DNA of 64,000 nt from Actinoplanes campanulatus (GTDB lineage: Bacteria > Actinomycetota > Actinomycetes > Mycobacteriales > Micromonosporaceae). This document shows, in pieces, positions 16,834-23,733 of this stretch. Position 1 is the first letter of the stretch. Every line of letters begins with the position of its first letter. The position numbers and the translations under genes were made by a program. Location of the stretch: assembly GCF_014647795.1 (NCBI RefSeq), contig NZ_BMPW01000022.1, positions 62,001-126,000 on the forward strand, read 5' to 3'. Below the pieces are notes generated by a model. It ran no database searches. It worked only from the letters and a program-made list of their open reading frames with translations, and was not told the DNA's origin.

Positions 16834-17465
16834 GTCTCGTCCGTGTAGAGGCCCAGCTCCGTGGCGAGGTCGTCACGGTCGCGCAGGCGGCGGCCGGCAC
16901 CCTTGGAACTGGCGATGGTCAGGGTGGCGAGCAGGTGCAGGGCGAGCACGACCGAGGTGGGCGAGTTCGCGTACGACGCGCTCTCCGCGCCGATCACGAT
17001 GCCGGCCGTCGCATGGGCGGACAGCGGGGTGTCGTCGGCGTCGGTGATCAGCACCAGGTCGCCGCCGCGCCGCACGTACGCCGACGCCGCGTCCACGGTC
17101 TCCCGGCGGTAGCGGGACATGGACACGGCGATCAGCAGGTCGCCCTGCCGGATGTCGCTGAGCACGTCGAGCGGCCGGGCCGAGGCGCCGTCGACCAGGT
17201 GCACGCCGGACAGCCCGGCGCTCAGGTCGACCGCCAGCATCGAGGCGTAGCTGAGCGACTTGCCGTGCCCGATCAGGTAGCGCCGACGGGCCGACACGAT
17301 CAGGGCGGCGGCCCGTTCGATGGCGTCCTGTTCGGCGGCCCAGGCCAGCGCCTTCTCGAACTCGGTGCGCTGCTGCTCCAGGACACGCTGCTTGAGCACC
17401 TGGGCGGAGCGGCGCTGCACGTTGCGGTCGAACCGCTCGGACGGGGTGGAACGCCGGGTCGTCAC
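16830..17465 (-). CDS. SIS-domain protein related to MurR/RpiR regulators but lacking the HTH
   Basis: The 211 residues contain one SIS (sugar isomerase) domain at about 45-185: YLIGHGKSLSYASMLAVDLS, then LLIAVSMSRYRRETVDAA and GGDLVLITDADDTPLSAHA. RpiR regulators carry about 75 extra N-terminal residues with a helix-turn-helix; here the N-terminus is only a charged helix (VLKQRVLEQQRTEFEKAL). It may be a ligand-binding protein or isomerase rather than a DNA binder. GTG 17465 overlaps the GNAT stop and its own stop overlaps the racemase ATG, so the three genes are coupled. Confidence 0.78.
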   Translation of the reverse strand: MTTRRSTPSERFDRNVQRRSAQVLKQRVLEQQRTEFEKALAWAAEQDAIERAAALIVSARRRYLIGHGKSLSYASMLAVDLSAGLSGVHLVDGASARPLDVLSDIRQGDLLIAVSMSRYRRETVDAASAYVRRGGDLVLITDADDTPLSAHATAGIVIGAESASYANSPTSVVLALHLLATLTIASSKGAGRRLRDRDDLATELGLYTDET

Positions 17466-18136
17466 AGTTCAGCATTCTCGAACGTGTAGACGACCCGGTC
17501 CACGGCCCCCGGCACCCGGGCGACGTCGACCAGACGGCCGCCGGACGCGAACCGCTCCTGGAGGCTCGCGCGCAGCCGGGCCCGGTCGGACAGCGACGGC
17601 GCGGCGAACCGCGGGTCGGCCGGGGTCTGCACGGGCGGGCCGGGGACGCCGGACTTGCGGGCGTGCCACAGGTCCCAGCTGACCAGGATCCGGTCGGTGT
17701 CGCCGCCGTAGTAGCCGGGCATGAACCGGACCCCGGTGGCGCCCAGCACGGCCAGGTTGAAGTGGGCGTTGCGCAGCGCGTACGGATCGAAGGTCCACCG
17801 CATGGTGCGCGCCCCCGTGCCGCGCGCCACCTCGGCCTGCGCCTGTTTGAGCAGGCGGCCGACGCCGAGGCTCTGGGCCTCGGGTGCGACGACGGCGGCC
17901 TGCGAGTAGTGGTAGAGCTCGCCGCCGTCGACCGCGGAGAAGCCGTAGCAGAAGCCGACCACCTCGCCGGACGGGTCGAGGGCCCCGATCACCGAGCCGG
18001 AGTTCTCCCGGAGGGCGGCCAGCAGGCGGGGGCTCACCCCGTACTCCGGCTGCTCGTAGCCGAAGACCGTCCGGTAGAGGCGGGCCGCCGCAGTCCACTC
18101 GGCGAGCCCGTCGAGCTCCCGCACCGACAGCTCCAT
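17462..18136 (-). CDS. GNAT-family N-acyltransferase of the racemase operon
   Basis: This 224-residue GNAT protein has the acetyl-CoA pyrophosphate loop SLGVGRLLKQAQAEVA near residues 89-104 and the strand TMRWTFDPYALRNAHFNLAVLGATGVRF. The latter resembles the succinyltransferase-like GNAT encoded beside N-succinylamino acid racemase in Geobacillus. Its likely job is to acylate D-amino acids for the racemase. An RBS (GGAGGTGCGGC) precedes ATG 18136. It heads a coupled three-gene operon, divergent from the M20 gene. Confidence 0.8.
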   Translation of the reverse strand: MELSVRELDGLAEWTAAARLYRTVFGYEQPEYGVSPRLLAALRENSGSVIGALDPSGEVVGFCYGFSAVDGGELYHYSQAAVVAPEAQSLGVGRLLKQAQAEVARGTGARTMRWTFDPYALRNAHFNLAVLGATGVRFMPGYYGGDTDRILVSWDLWHARKSGVPGPPVQTPADPRFAAPSLSDRARLRASLQERFASGGRLVDVARVPGAVDRVVYTFENAEL

Positions 18137-18197
18137 GCCGCACCTCCGGGTAAAGATAGGGAACGTATGAACGCCATCTTTGCAACATCATCGCTCG

Positions 18198-18226
18198 TTG
18201 ACAACGTTGTGACGGGAACTTAGCGT
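18198..18226 (+). promoter_or_regulatory. Leaderless promoter with palindromic operator upstream of the M20 gene
   Basis: TTGACA (18198-18203) and TAGCGT (18221-18226) are separated by 17 nt, and ATG 18233 lies at the expected transcription start. The perfect palindrome ACAACGTTGT (18201-18210) overlaps the -35 end and is a likely repressor site. A second imperfect inverted repeat, AAAGATAGG...CCATCTTT (about 18153-18183), lies between the divergent genes. Confidence 0.6.
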
Positions 18227-18232
18227 TCGCAT

Positions 18233-19345
18233 ATGCCGTCACCCGAGTTCGAAGCGCTGCACCGGTACACGGTCCTCGAGTCACCCACCGGGGATGCCCG
18301 GTCGCTGGCCGCCCTGGCCGAGACGCTGGAGGCGGACGCCGGGCGGGCCGGATTCACGACCGCCCGCGAGCCGCACCCGACCGGCGACCACCTGCTCTGG
18401 AGCCTGCCCGCCCGCGGCGTCGCCGGTCCGCCGATCCTGCTGCTGTCCCACTACGACACCGTGTGGCCGGTCGGCACGCTCGCCGCCATGCCCTGGTCGG
18501 TGGAGGGTGACGTGGTGCGCGGCCCCGGCGTCTACGACACCAAGGCCGGTCTCGTCGCGCTTCTCGCGGCGGCGGCCCGGATCAAGGGTCAAGATCATCC
18601 GGAGGTACGGGTGATCGTCGTCGCCGACGAGGAGATCGGCTCGCCGAGCGCCGGGGACCTGGTGCGCGCCGAGGCCGGGCGGGCCGCGGTGGTGCTCGGC
18701 CTGGAGCCGCCGCACCCGGGCGGCGATCTGAAGACGGGCCGCCGGGGCAGCACCCGGGCCCGGATCGAGGTGACCGGGGTGGAGGCGCACGCCGCACTGG
18801 ACCCGGACTCCGGGGCCAACGCCATCGACGAGCTGGTCGACCAGCTCGTCCACTTCCGGGCGGTGGCGGCGCGGCGGCCGGTGCTGCTGAACACCGGGAC
18901 GATCGCCGGCGGCGGCCGGACCAACGTGGTGGCCGGGCGGGCGCACGCCGACCTGGGGCTGCGGTTCTCCGATCCGGCCGACGAGGAGGCGCTGCTCGGA
19001 GAGCTGCGGGCGCTGCGGCCGGTCCGGGAGCGGGCGGCCGTGTCGGCGCGGCTGCTGTCGCACCGGCCCACCTGGCGGCCCGACCCCGCCGGGGCCGAGC
19101 TGCTGGACCGGATCCGGGGCATCGCGGCCGGTCTCGGGCAGACCCTGGACGGCCGGCCGGCCGACGGCGCGGCCGACACCAACACCACCGGCGCGCTCGG
19201 GCGGCCGACCGTGGACGGGCTGGCGCCCCGCGGCGGCGGTGCGCACGCCCGTACCGAATGGGTGTCGGCCGGCGGCATGGCCGAACGGACCGCCCTGCTC
19301 ACCGCTCTCCTCGGCCCCTCGGGTCTGATCCCGCGGCTCCGGTGA
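18233..19345 (+). CDS. M20-family metallopeptidase (N-acyl-amino acid deacylase/carboxypeptidase G2-like)
   Basis: The 370-residue enzyme keeps the M20 dizinc site: His and Asp of LLSHYDTVW, the bridging Asp in GVYDTKAG, the catalytic Glu and ligand Glu in VVADEEIGS, Glu in GLEPPH, and the late His in GGGAHARTEW. The lid domain (about 170-280) includes VEAHAALDPDSGANAI. It is most like glutamate carboxypeptidase/desuccinylase members. With the divergent racemase and GNAT genes it would release free L-amino acid from N-succinyl-L-amino acids. ATG 18233 fits the leaderless promoter. Confidence 0.87.
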   Translation: MPSPEFEALHRYTVLESPTGDARSLAALAETLEADAGRAGFTTAREPHPTGDHLLWSLPARGVAGPPILLLSHYDTVWPVGTLAAMPWSVEGDVVRGPGVYDTKAGLVALLAAAARIKGQDHPEVRVIVVADEEIGSPSAGDLVRAEAGRAAVVLGLEPPHPGGDLKTGRRGSTRARIEVTGVEAHAALDPDSGANAIDELVDQLVHFRAVAARRPVLLNTGTIAGGGRTNVVAGRAHADLGLRFSDPADEEALLGELRALRPVRERAAVSARLLSHRPTWRPDPAGAELLDRIRGIAAGLGQTLDGRPADGAADTNTTGALGRPTVDGLAPRGGGAHARTEWVSAGGMAERTALLTALLGPSGLIPRLR

Positions 19346-19457
19346 GCGGCTCGTCGGGCGGGACCAGCTCACGGTCCGCCTCGGCCCGGGGACGTGCCGC
19401 CGGATGGCGGGGCATGTCCTCGGGTTTCTTCTCTTCCGGTTCGCGTTGATTTTTCAT
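19299..19457 (-). CDS. Small hydrophilic protein (52 aa), uncharacterised
   Basis: ATG 19457 opens a frame beginning MKNQREPEEKKPEDMPRHP and continuing RELVPPDEPLTG. It is rich in Glu, Pro and Arg, with no membrane segment. The composition looks like small hydrophilic actinobacterial proteins, but I do not recognise a family. AGGGA lies about 11 nt upstream. The 3' end overlaps the convergent M20 gene by 47 nt. It fills most of the otherwise empty gap 19346-19533. A chance ORF is possible. Confidence 0.4.
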   Translation of the reverse strand: MKNQREPEEKKPEDMPRHPAARPRAEADRELVPPDEPLTGAAGSDPRGRGER

Positions 19458-19533
19458 GTCAGCCGAATTCCCTGTTCCCGCCGGTTTAGACCCGCGCAGG
19501 CCGGGGTATCAGGCGGGCCTGGAGGGGAAATCG

Positions 19534-19791
19534 ATGCTGAGCGATGATGATCGGCGCACCCTCGCCGAGCTGGAGACCGAGCTCGAAGCCGACCCCGAGT
19601 TCGCCGCGCGGATGGCCGCGCCGGAGTCCGAGGTCCGGTTCCCCATCGTCTTCGTCCTCTGCGTCGCCCTGTTCGTACTGGTTCCCCCGGTGATGATGCT
19701 GTTCGGGTGGCCGGGTCTGATCATCACGGTGGACGTGTTCGCCACCGTCATCGCCGTCATCCTGATCGCGCGCCAGCGCCGGGAGCATTGA
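19534..19791 (+). CDS. DUF3040-family small membrane protein
   Basis: The 85-residue protein begins MLSDDDRRTLAELETELEAD, the DUF3040 signature, followed by two hydrophobic helices (about 37-55 and 57-75) and a basic tail RQRREH. ATG 19534 is chosen because GGAGG (19521-19525) lies 8 nt upstream and the family starts here; the frame is open to 19456. DUF3040 function is unknown and members are common in actinobacteria. Confidence 0.82.
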   Translation: MLSDDDRRTLAELETELEADPEFAARMAAPESEVRFPIVFVLCVALFVLVPPVMMLFGWPGLIITVDVFATVIAVILIARQRREH

Positions 19792-19799
19792 CCTCCGGC

Positions 19800-19816
19800 T
19801 CTCAACGATTTCTCAA
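19800..19816 (+). promoter_or_regulatory. Direct-repeat site typical of OmpR/PhoB-family regulators
   Basis: TCTCAA occurs at 19800-19805 and again at 19811-19816, an 11-bp period (one helical turn), 26 nt before the relic regulator start. Such tandem half-sites are the usual targets of OmpR/PhoB winged-helix regulators that control their own operon. Confidence 0.5.
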
Positions 19817-19841
19817 CCGGGCGTGCTCTCATGACCGCACC

Positions 19842-19901
19842 ATGAGCGCGTACCTCCTGGTCGTCGATGACCGGCCCACCATCCCCACCGAGCGCCGATG
19901 A
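19842..19901 (+). pseudogene. Response-regulator relic (19 codons) fused by internal deletion
   Basis: The ORF reads MSAYLLVVDDRPTIPTERR. Its first 14 residues match the beta-1 strand and acidic pocket (LVVDD) that open an OmpR-type response regulator, and its stop overlaps the sensor kinase ATG (ATGA), as a regulator-kinase pair normally would. Almost the whole regulator therefore seems deleted in frame, leaving the start and the last few codons. It may still couple translation of the kinase. Confidence 0.6.
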
Positions 19902-21226
19902 GCGCCCGGCCTCTCAGGCTCTCGCTGGTCGCCGGAGTGACCGGGCTGACCGCGGCGGCGCTGGCGATCACCTGGCTGACCGCGGCGCTGGCGTTGCGCG
20001 CGTACCTGCTGGAGCGCATCGACGACCAGCTCGCCGGGGCGGCGGCCCTGGTCCGGCAGGGGGCCGTTCCGCTGCCCGAACCGGGCCCGCGCTCGGCGCC
20101 GCCCGTCACCGACTACCTGATCGAGTTCCGCAGCGCCGACGGGCTCACGGTCCGGCTTGCCGGCGGCACCCCGCTGCCGGCCGAACCGCTGCTGGACAGC
20201 GCCGATCCCGCCGTGCCGGGCCCGCAGACCGTGCGCGGCGCCTACCGGGTCCGGGTCGTTCGGGGCGTCAACGGGACGGTGCTGATCGGCCTGCCGCTGG
20301 CCCCGGTCCGGGACGCCGTCACCCGGCTCGCCATGACCGCCGCGTTCACCGCCGTCACGGTGCTGACGCTGCTCACCGTACTGGCCCGCTGGCTGGTGAT
20401 CCGCCGGCTGCGCCCGCTCGAGGAGATCGCCGCCACCGCCGGAGCGATCGCCGACGGCGACCTGGACCGGCGGGTCGGTGCCCCGGAACCGGGCAGTCCC
20501 GAGGCCCGGACCGAGGTGGGCCGGCTCTCGGTGGCGGTCGACGGCATGCTCACCCGGATTCAGACCAGCATGGCCGTGATGCGCACCTTCGTGGCGGACG
20601 CGTCGCACGAGCTGCGCACCCCGCTCACCTCGATCAGCGGCTACCTCCAGCTGATCCGCGGCGGTGCGGTCGACCTGGCCGCCCGGCCCGACGTGCTGCA
20701 CCGCCTCGAGGAGGCGTCCGGCCGGATGGGCGTGCTCGTCGACGGGCTGCTCTACCTGGCCCGGCTGGAGTCCGAGCCGCCGGCCCGGCGCGAACCGGTC
20801 GACCTGGCCGTGCTCGTCCACGACGCGGTCACCCACGCCCGCGCCGTCGAACCGGACCGTCCGCTGACCGTGCTGATCACCGCCCCGGTGACTGTCGTCG
20901 GCGACGAGGGCACCCTGCGCCGGGTTCTGGCCAACCTGCTCGGCAACGTCCGCGCGCACACCCCGCCCGGCACCCCGGCACAGATCACGGTGTGCGCGAA
21001 CGGCGACCGGGTCCGGGTCACGGTCGCCGATCAGGGGCCCGGGATGACGGCCGAGGCGGCGGAGCGGGCGTTCGAGCGGTTCTGGCGGGCGGACGCGGCA
21101 CGGACGTACGCGGGTGGCTTCGGCCTGGGTCTCGCGATCGTGGCCGAGGTGGTGCGTCTCCACGGCGGCGTCACCGGCATCGACACCGGCGACGGTGTCG
21201 CCGTGTGGTTCGAACTCCCCCTCTGA
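19898..21226 (+). CDS. HAMP-domain sensor histidine kinase (orphaned)
   Basis: The 442-residue kinase has TM1 (about 8-30), an extracytoplasmic sensor (about 31-140), TM2 (about 142-162), HAMP (about 163-215), HisKA with intact DASHELRTPLTSI, and HATPase_c with N-box VLANLLGNVRAHTPP, G1 VADQGPGM, F-box FERFWR and G2 GGFGLGLAIV. All catalytic residues are present, as in MprB/TrcS-type kinases. Its partner regulator gene is reduced to the relic just upstream, so any partner must be encoded elsewhere. ATG 19898 overlaps the relic stop. Confidence 0.92.
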   Translation: MSARPLRLSLVAGVTGLTAAALAITWLTAALALRAYLLERIDDQLAGAAALVRQGAVPLPEPGPRSAPPVTDYLIEFRSADGLTVRLAGGTPLPAEPLLDSADPAVPGPQTVRGAYRVRVVRGVNGTVLIGLPLAPVRDAVTRLAMTAAFTAVTVLTLLTVLARWLVIRRLRPLEEIAATAGAIADGDLDRRVGAPEPGSPEARTEVGRLSVAVDGMLTRIQTSMAVMRTFVADASHELRTPLTSISGYLQLIRGGAVDLAARPDVLHRLEEASGRMGVLVDGLLYLARLESEPPARREPVDLAVLVHDAVTHARAVEPDRPLTVLITAPVTVVGDEGTLRRVLANLLGNVRAHTPPGTPAQITVCANGDRVRVTVADQGPGMTAEAAERAFERFWRADAARTYAGGFGLGLAIVAEVVRLHGGVTGIDTGDGVAVWFELPL

Positions 21227-21281
21227 CTATCATCCGCCGCGCATCCCGGTGTCACACGGAATCAGCCGGACAGCATCTGAC

Positions 21282-21941
21282 TCAGTCGAAGATGGAGATC
21301 CGGGTGCGGTGGTGGCGGGGGTTCTCGATCTCGTCGAGTGCCGCCACCGCCAGGTCGGCGTAGGAGAGGGTCGAACCGGTCGCGGTCTCGCCGCCGGTGC
21401 GGTAGCGGCCGGTCCTCGGGGCCGCGGCGTCCAACTGCGCCGGTGGGGTGATCATAAGCCAGTCGACCGGAGTGTCGGCGGCGCGGAGGTGTTCCAGGCC
21501 GGCGGTGTGGGCGAGGGCGAACGGGCGGAACTCGGCGGGCAGGACGGCCGGATCGGCGAGGAGCAGGCCGCCGTCGGCGGCGCGCAGGTTGGCGAACAGG
21601 CCGATCAGGACGAGACGCGGCACGCCCGCCGCGGCCAGGCCGGTGAGCAGGGCGTCGTCGGCGGTGACGAACCACTTCTCGTCCAGGTGGCCGAGGGCCG
21701 CCAGTTCCTCGGGGCCGGAGGCGGGGGAGACCGCGTTGACCGCGGCGTCGTGGCCGCGGACGAGGTCGGCGATGGCGGCGGCGTCCTGGACGTCGCCCTG
21801 GACGACACGGTCGGCGCTGAGCGAGGGATGGCGGGCCGGGTCGCGGACGACCCCGGTCACCCGGTGGCCGCGGCGGTGCGCCTCGGCGGTCACGGCGCGG
21901 CCGGCCCGGCCACCTGCTCCGAAGATGACGATGCTGGTCAT
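21282..21941 (-). CDS. NAD(P)-binding NmrA/SDR-like oxidoreductase
   Basis: The 219-residue atypical SDR begins with the Rossmann motif IVIFGAGGRAGRAV, then GVVRDPARHP and a VVQGDVQDAAAIADLV segment that usually follows. It lacks a YxxxK pair, as do NmrA-like and NAD(P)H quinone reductase relatives. ATG 21941 is the start: TAGCGT lies 7 nt upstream, suggesting a leaderless transcript. The frame runs on far upstream, but only as antisense of other genes. It is divergent from an HxlR regulator, which probably controls it. Confidence 0.85.
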   Translation of the reverse strand: MTSIVIFGAGGRAGRAVTAEAHRRGHRVTGVVRDPARHPSLSADRVVQGDVQDAAAIADLVRGHDAAVNAVSPASGPEELAALGHLDEKWFVTADDALLTGLAAAGVPRLVLIGLFANLRAADGGLLLADPAVLPAEFRPFALAHTAGLEHLRAADTPVDWLMITPPAQLDAAAPRTGRYRTGGETATGSTLSYADLAVAALDEIENPRHHRTRISIFD

Positions 21942-22004
21942 GGCGCGGACGCTAATCGACGGGGGTCTGGTTACCGCAACGAAACCGGCAGTACGGTGGG
22001 CTTC
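21942..22004. promoter_or_regulatory. Divergent leaderless promoters for the NmrA-like and HxlR genes
   Basis: The 63-nt gap holds TAGCGT for the minus gene, 7 nt from its ATG, and TACGGT (21992-21997) for the plus gene, 7 nt from GTG 22005. Between them GGTTACCGCAACGAAACC has inverted GGTT/AACC arms, a possible HxlR operator. Confidence 0.45.
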
Positions 22005-22394
22005 GTGACGACCGAGTTGAAGCCGGACATGTTCGCACCCGAGTGCCCCACCCGGCAGGTGCCGATGCGGATCGGTGACAAGTGGACGGCGATGATCGTG
22101 CTCTGTCTGGAGGACGGGCCGCGCCGGTTCGGCGAGCTGCTCGTGCCGTTGTCGGCGATCACGAAGAAGGTGCTGGCCGAGACGCTGCGGGCGATGGAAC
22201 GCGACGGCCTGGTGACACGCACCGAGTTCCCGGCGAACCCGCCGCACGTGGAGTACGCGCTCACCCCGCTCGGCCGCAGCCTGCTGACCCTGATCGACGC
22301 GGCCCGCGACTGGTGCGCGGAGCACCTTCCGGAGCTGACCGAGGCGCGCCGGGCCTACACCAGCTCCTTCAGCGCCGCGTCGAAGATCTCGTGA
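22005..22394 (+). CDS. HxlR-family transcriptional regulator
   Basis: The 129-residue winged-helix protein shows the HxlR pattern: C-PTR-VPMRIGDKWTAMIVLCLEDGP near the N-terminus, RFGELLVPLSAITKKVLAETLRAMERDGLV as the recognition region, and VEYALTPLGRSLL at the wing. HxlR regulators often sense electrophiles through the N-terminal Cys (APECPTR here) and control divergent oxidoreductases. GTG 22005 follows TACGGT by 7 nt. Its 3' end overlaps the convergent aminotransferase gene by 40 nt. Confidence 0.9.
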   Translation: MTTELKPDMFAPECPTRQVPMRIGDKWTAMIVLCLEDGPRRFGELLVPLSAITKKVLAETLRAMERDGLVTRTEFPANPPHVEYALTPLGRSLLTLIDAARDWCAEHLPELTEARRAYTSSFSAASKIS

Positions 22395-23710
22395 TGCCGG
22401 GCCACGTCGGCGAGCGTGGTCTGCGGGCACATCAGCGCCATGTTGTGGAATGGGGTCAGCAGCACACCGCGGTTGGCCAGGTAGACGTGCAGGAAGTCTT
22501 CCAGTTCGGCGTCCGCGCCACGGGCTGACTCGGTGCCGTTGCGCGGGGCCGGGCTCGCGAAACGGTACTCGACCCGGGCGCCGAGGCGGCTCACCGACCA
22601 GGGCAGCCCGTACCCCTCGATGATCTTCACCAGGCCGTCGGCGAACGCCGTCGCCGTCTCGATCATCCCGGCGAACGCGGCCTCGGTGAGCACCTCGCCC
22701 AGGGTGGCGCGGGTCGCGGCCATCGACACCGGGTTGCCGGCCAGCGTGCCGCCCACCCCACCCATGTCCACCAGGTCCAGGTCGTCTCTCCCGCTGAGCG
22801 TTCCGGCCAGCTCCGCGCTCAATCCGTACGCCCCGACGGGCACCCCGCCACCGATCGCCTTCCCGATCGTCACCACGTCCGGCTCCAGTCCCCAGTACGC
22901 GGTCGCCCCGCCCGGCCCGGCCGAGAACGTGTGCGTCTCGTCGTTGATCAGGTAGGTGCCGTACCGGCGGGTCAGCTCCCGCACCCCGGCCAGGTAGCCG
23001 TCCTCCGGCAGCACGATCCCGATGTTCGTGAGCGCCGGCTCCATCAGCACGGCCGCCACGTCGCCGTACGCCAGCTCCCGCTCCAGCCCCGCCAGATCGT
23101 TGAACTCGGCCACCCGGCTGGTCATCGTGACGTCCACCGGCGCGCCCACGTTGCCCTCCCGGGAGACGCCCCGCCCGTCCGGGCCCACCACGATCAGCGA
23201 CTCGTCCACCGAACCGTGGTAGCAGTAGCTGTTCACCAGGATCTTCGACCGGCCGGTGATCGCGCGCAGCAGCCGGATCGCCCACCGGTTGGCGTCCGTG
23301 GCGGTCAGCGCGAAACTCCAGGCCGGCAGCCCGAAACGGCGGGCCAGCTCAGCGCCGGCGACCGCGGCGTCCTCGGTCGGCATCATGGTGGCGAGGCCGT
23401 TGCGGAGACGCGCGGTGACCGCGGCGACCACCGGCTCGGGGGAGTGGCCGGCCATCGCACCGGTGTCGCCGAGAGCGAAGTCGACGAACTCGTTGCCGTC
23501 CACGTCGGTGATCCGGTTACCGCGCGCGGAGTCCAGATAGATCGGGAAATTTCCGGCGGCCTTGTTCATCCAGGTCATCGGCACCCGTCCGAACAGGTGG
23601 GTGGCGTTCGCGTACGCGGCCCGGGACCCGGCGTGGCGGTCGGCGAAGGTGGCGAGCTCCCGCGCCGTGAGAGCGGCGAGACGGGCGCGGGAGAGGGAAT
23701 CCGTCGACAT
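22355..23710 (-). CDS. Class III aminotransferase, glutamate-1-semialdehyde aminomutase-like
   Basis: The 451-residue PLP enzyme has Lys284 in VVTIGKAIGGGVPVGAYG as the Schiff-base residue and Asp257 in LINDETHTFS contacting the pyridine nitrogen. The N-terminal region (GNRITDVDGNEFVDFALGDTGAMAGHSP) is that of GSA aminomutase relatives. It carries an extension (about 45 residues) ahead of that. It is not near hem genes, so a role in secondary or amino acid metabolism is more likely than haem synthesis. It lies 23 nt after the pseudo-caspase gene; TAGCGT 6 nt before the ATG may also give it its own leaderless transcript. Confidence 0.88.
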   Translation of the reverse strand: MSTDSLSRARLAALTARELATFADRHAGSRAAYANATHLFGRVPMTWMNKAAGNFPIYLDSARGNRITDVDGNEFVDFALGDTGAMAGHSPEPVVAAVTARLRNGLATMMPTEDAAVAGAELARRFGLPAWSFALTATDANRWAIRLLRAITGRSKILVNSYCYHGSVDESLIVVGPDGRGVSREGNVGAPVDVTMTSRVAEFNDLAGLERELAYGDVAAVLMEPALTNIGIVLPEDGYLAGVRELTRRYGTYLINDETHTFSAGPGGATAYWGLEPDVVTIGKAIGGGVPVGAYGLSAELAGTLSGRDDLDLVDMGGVGGTLAGNPVSMAATRATLGEVLTEAAFAGMIETATAFADGLVKIIEGYGLPWSVSRLGARVEYRFASPAPRNGTESARGADAELEDFLHVYLANRGVLLTPFHNMALMCPQTTLADVARHHEIFDAALKELV

Positions 23711-23733
23711 GGCGCGACGCTACCAGGGAATCG

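Noticed and set aside
21942-23285. Extension of the NmrA-like frame to a 667-residue fusion protein
   Set aside because: The extension is antisense or out of frame relative to the HxlR and aminotransferase genes and has shadow composition. A leaderless start is visible at 21941.
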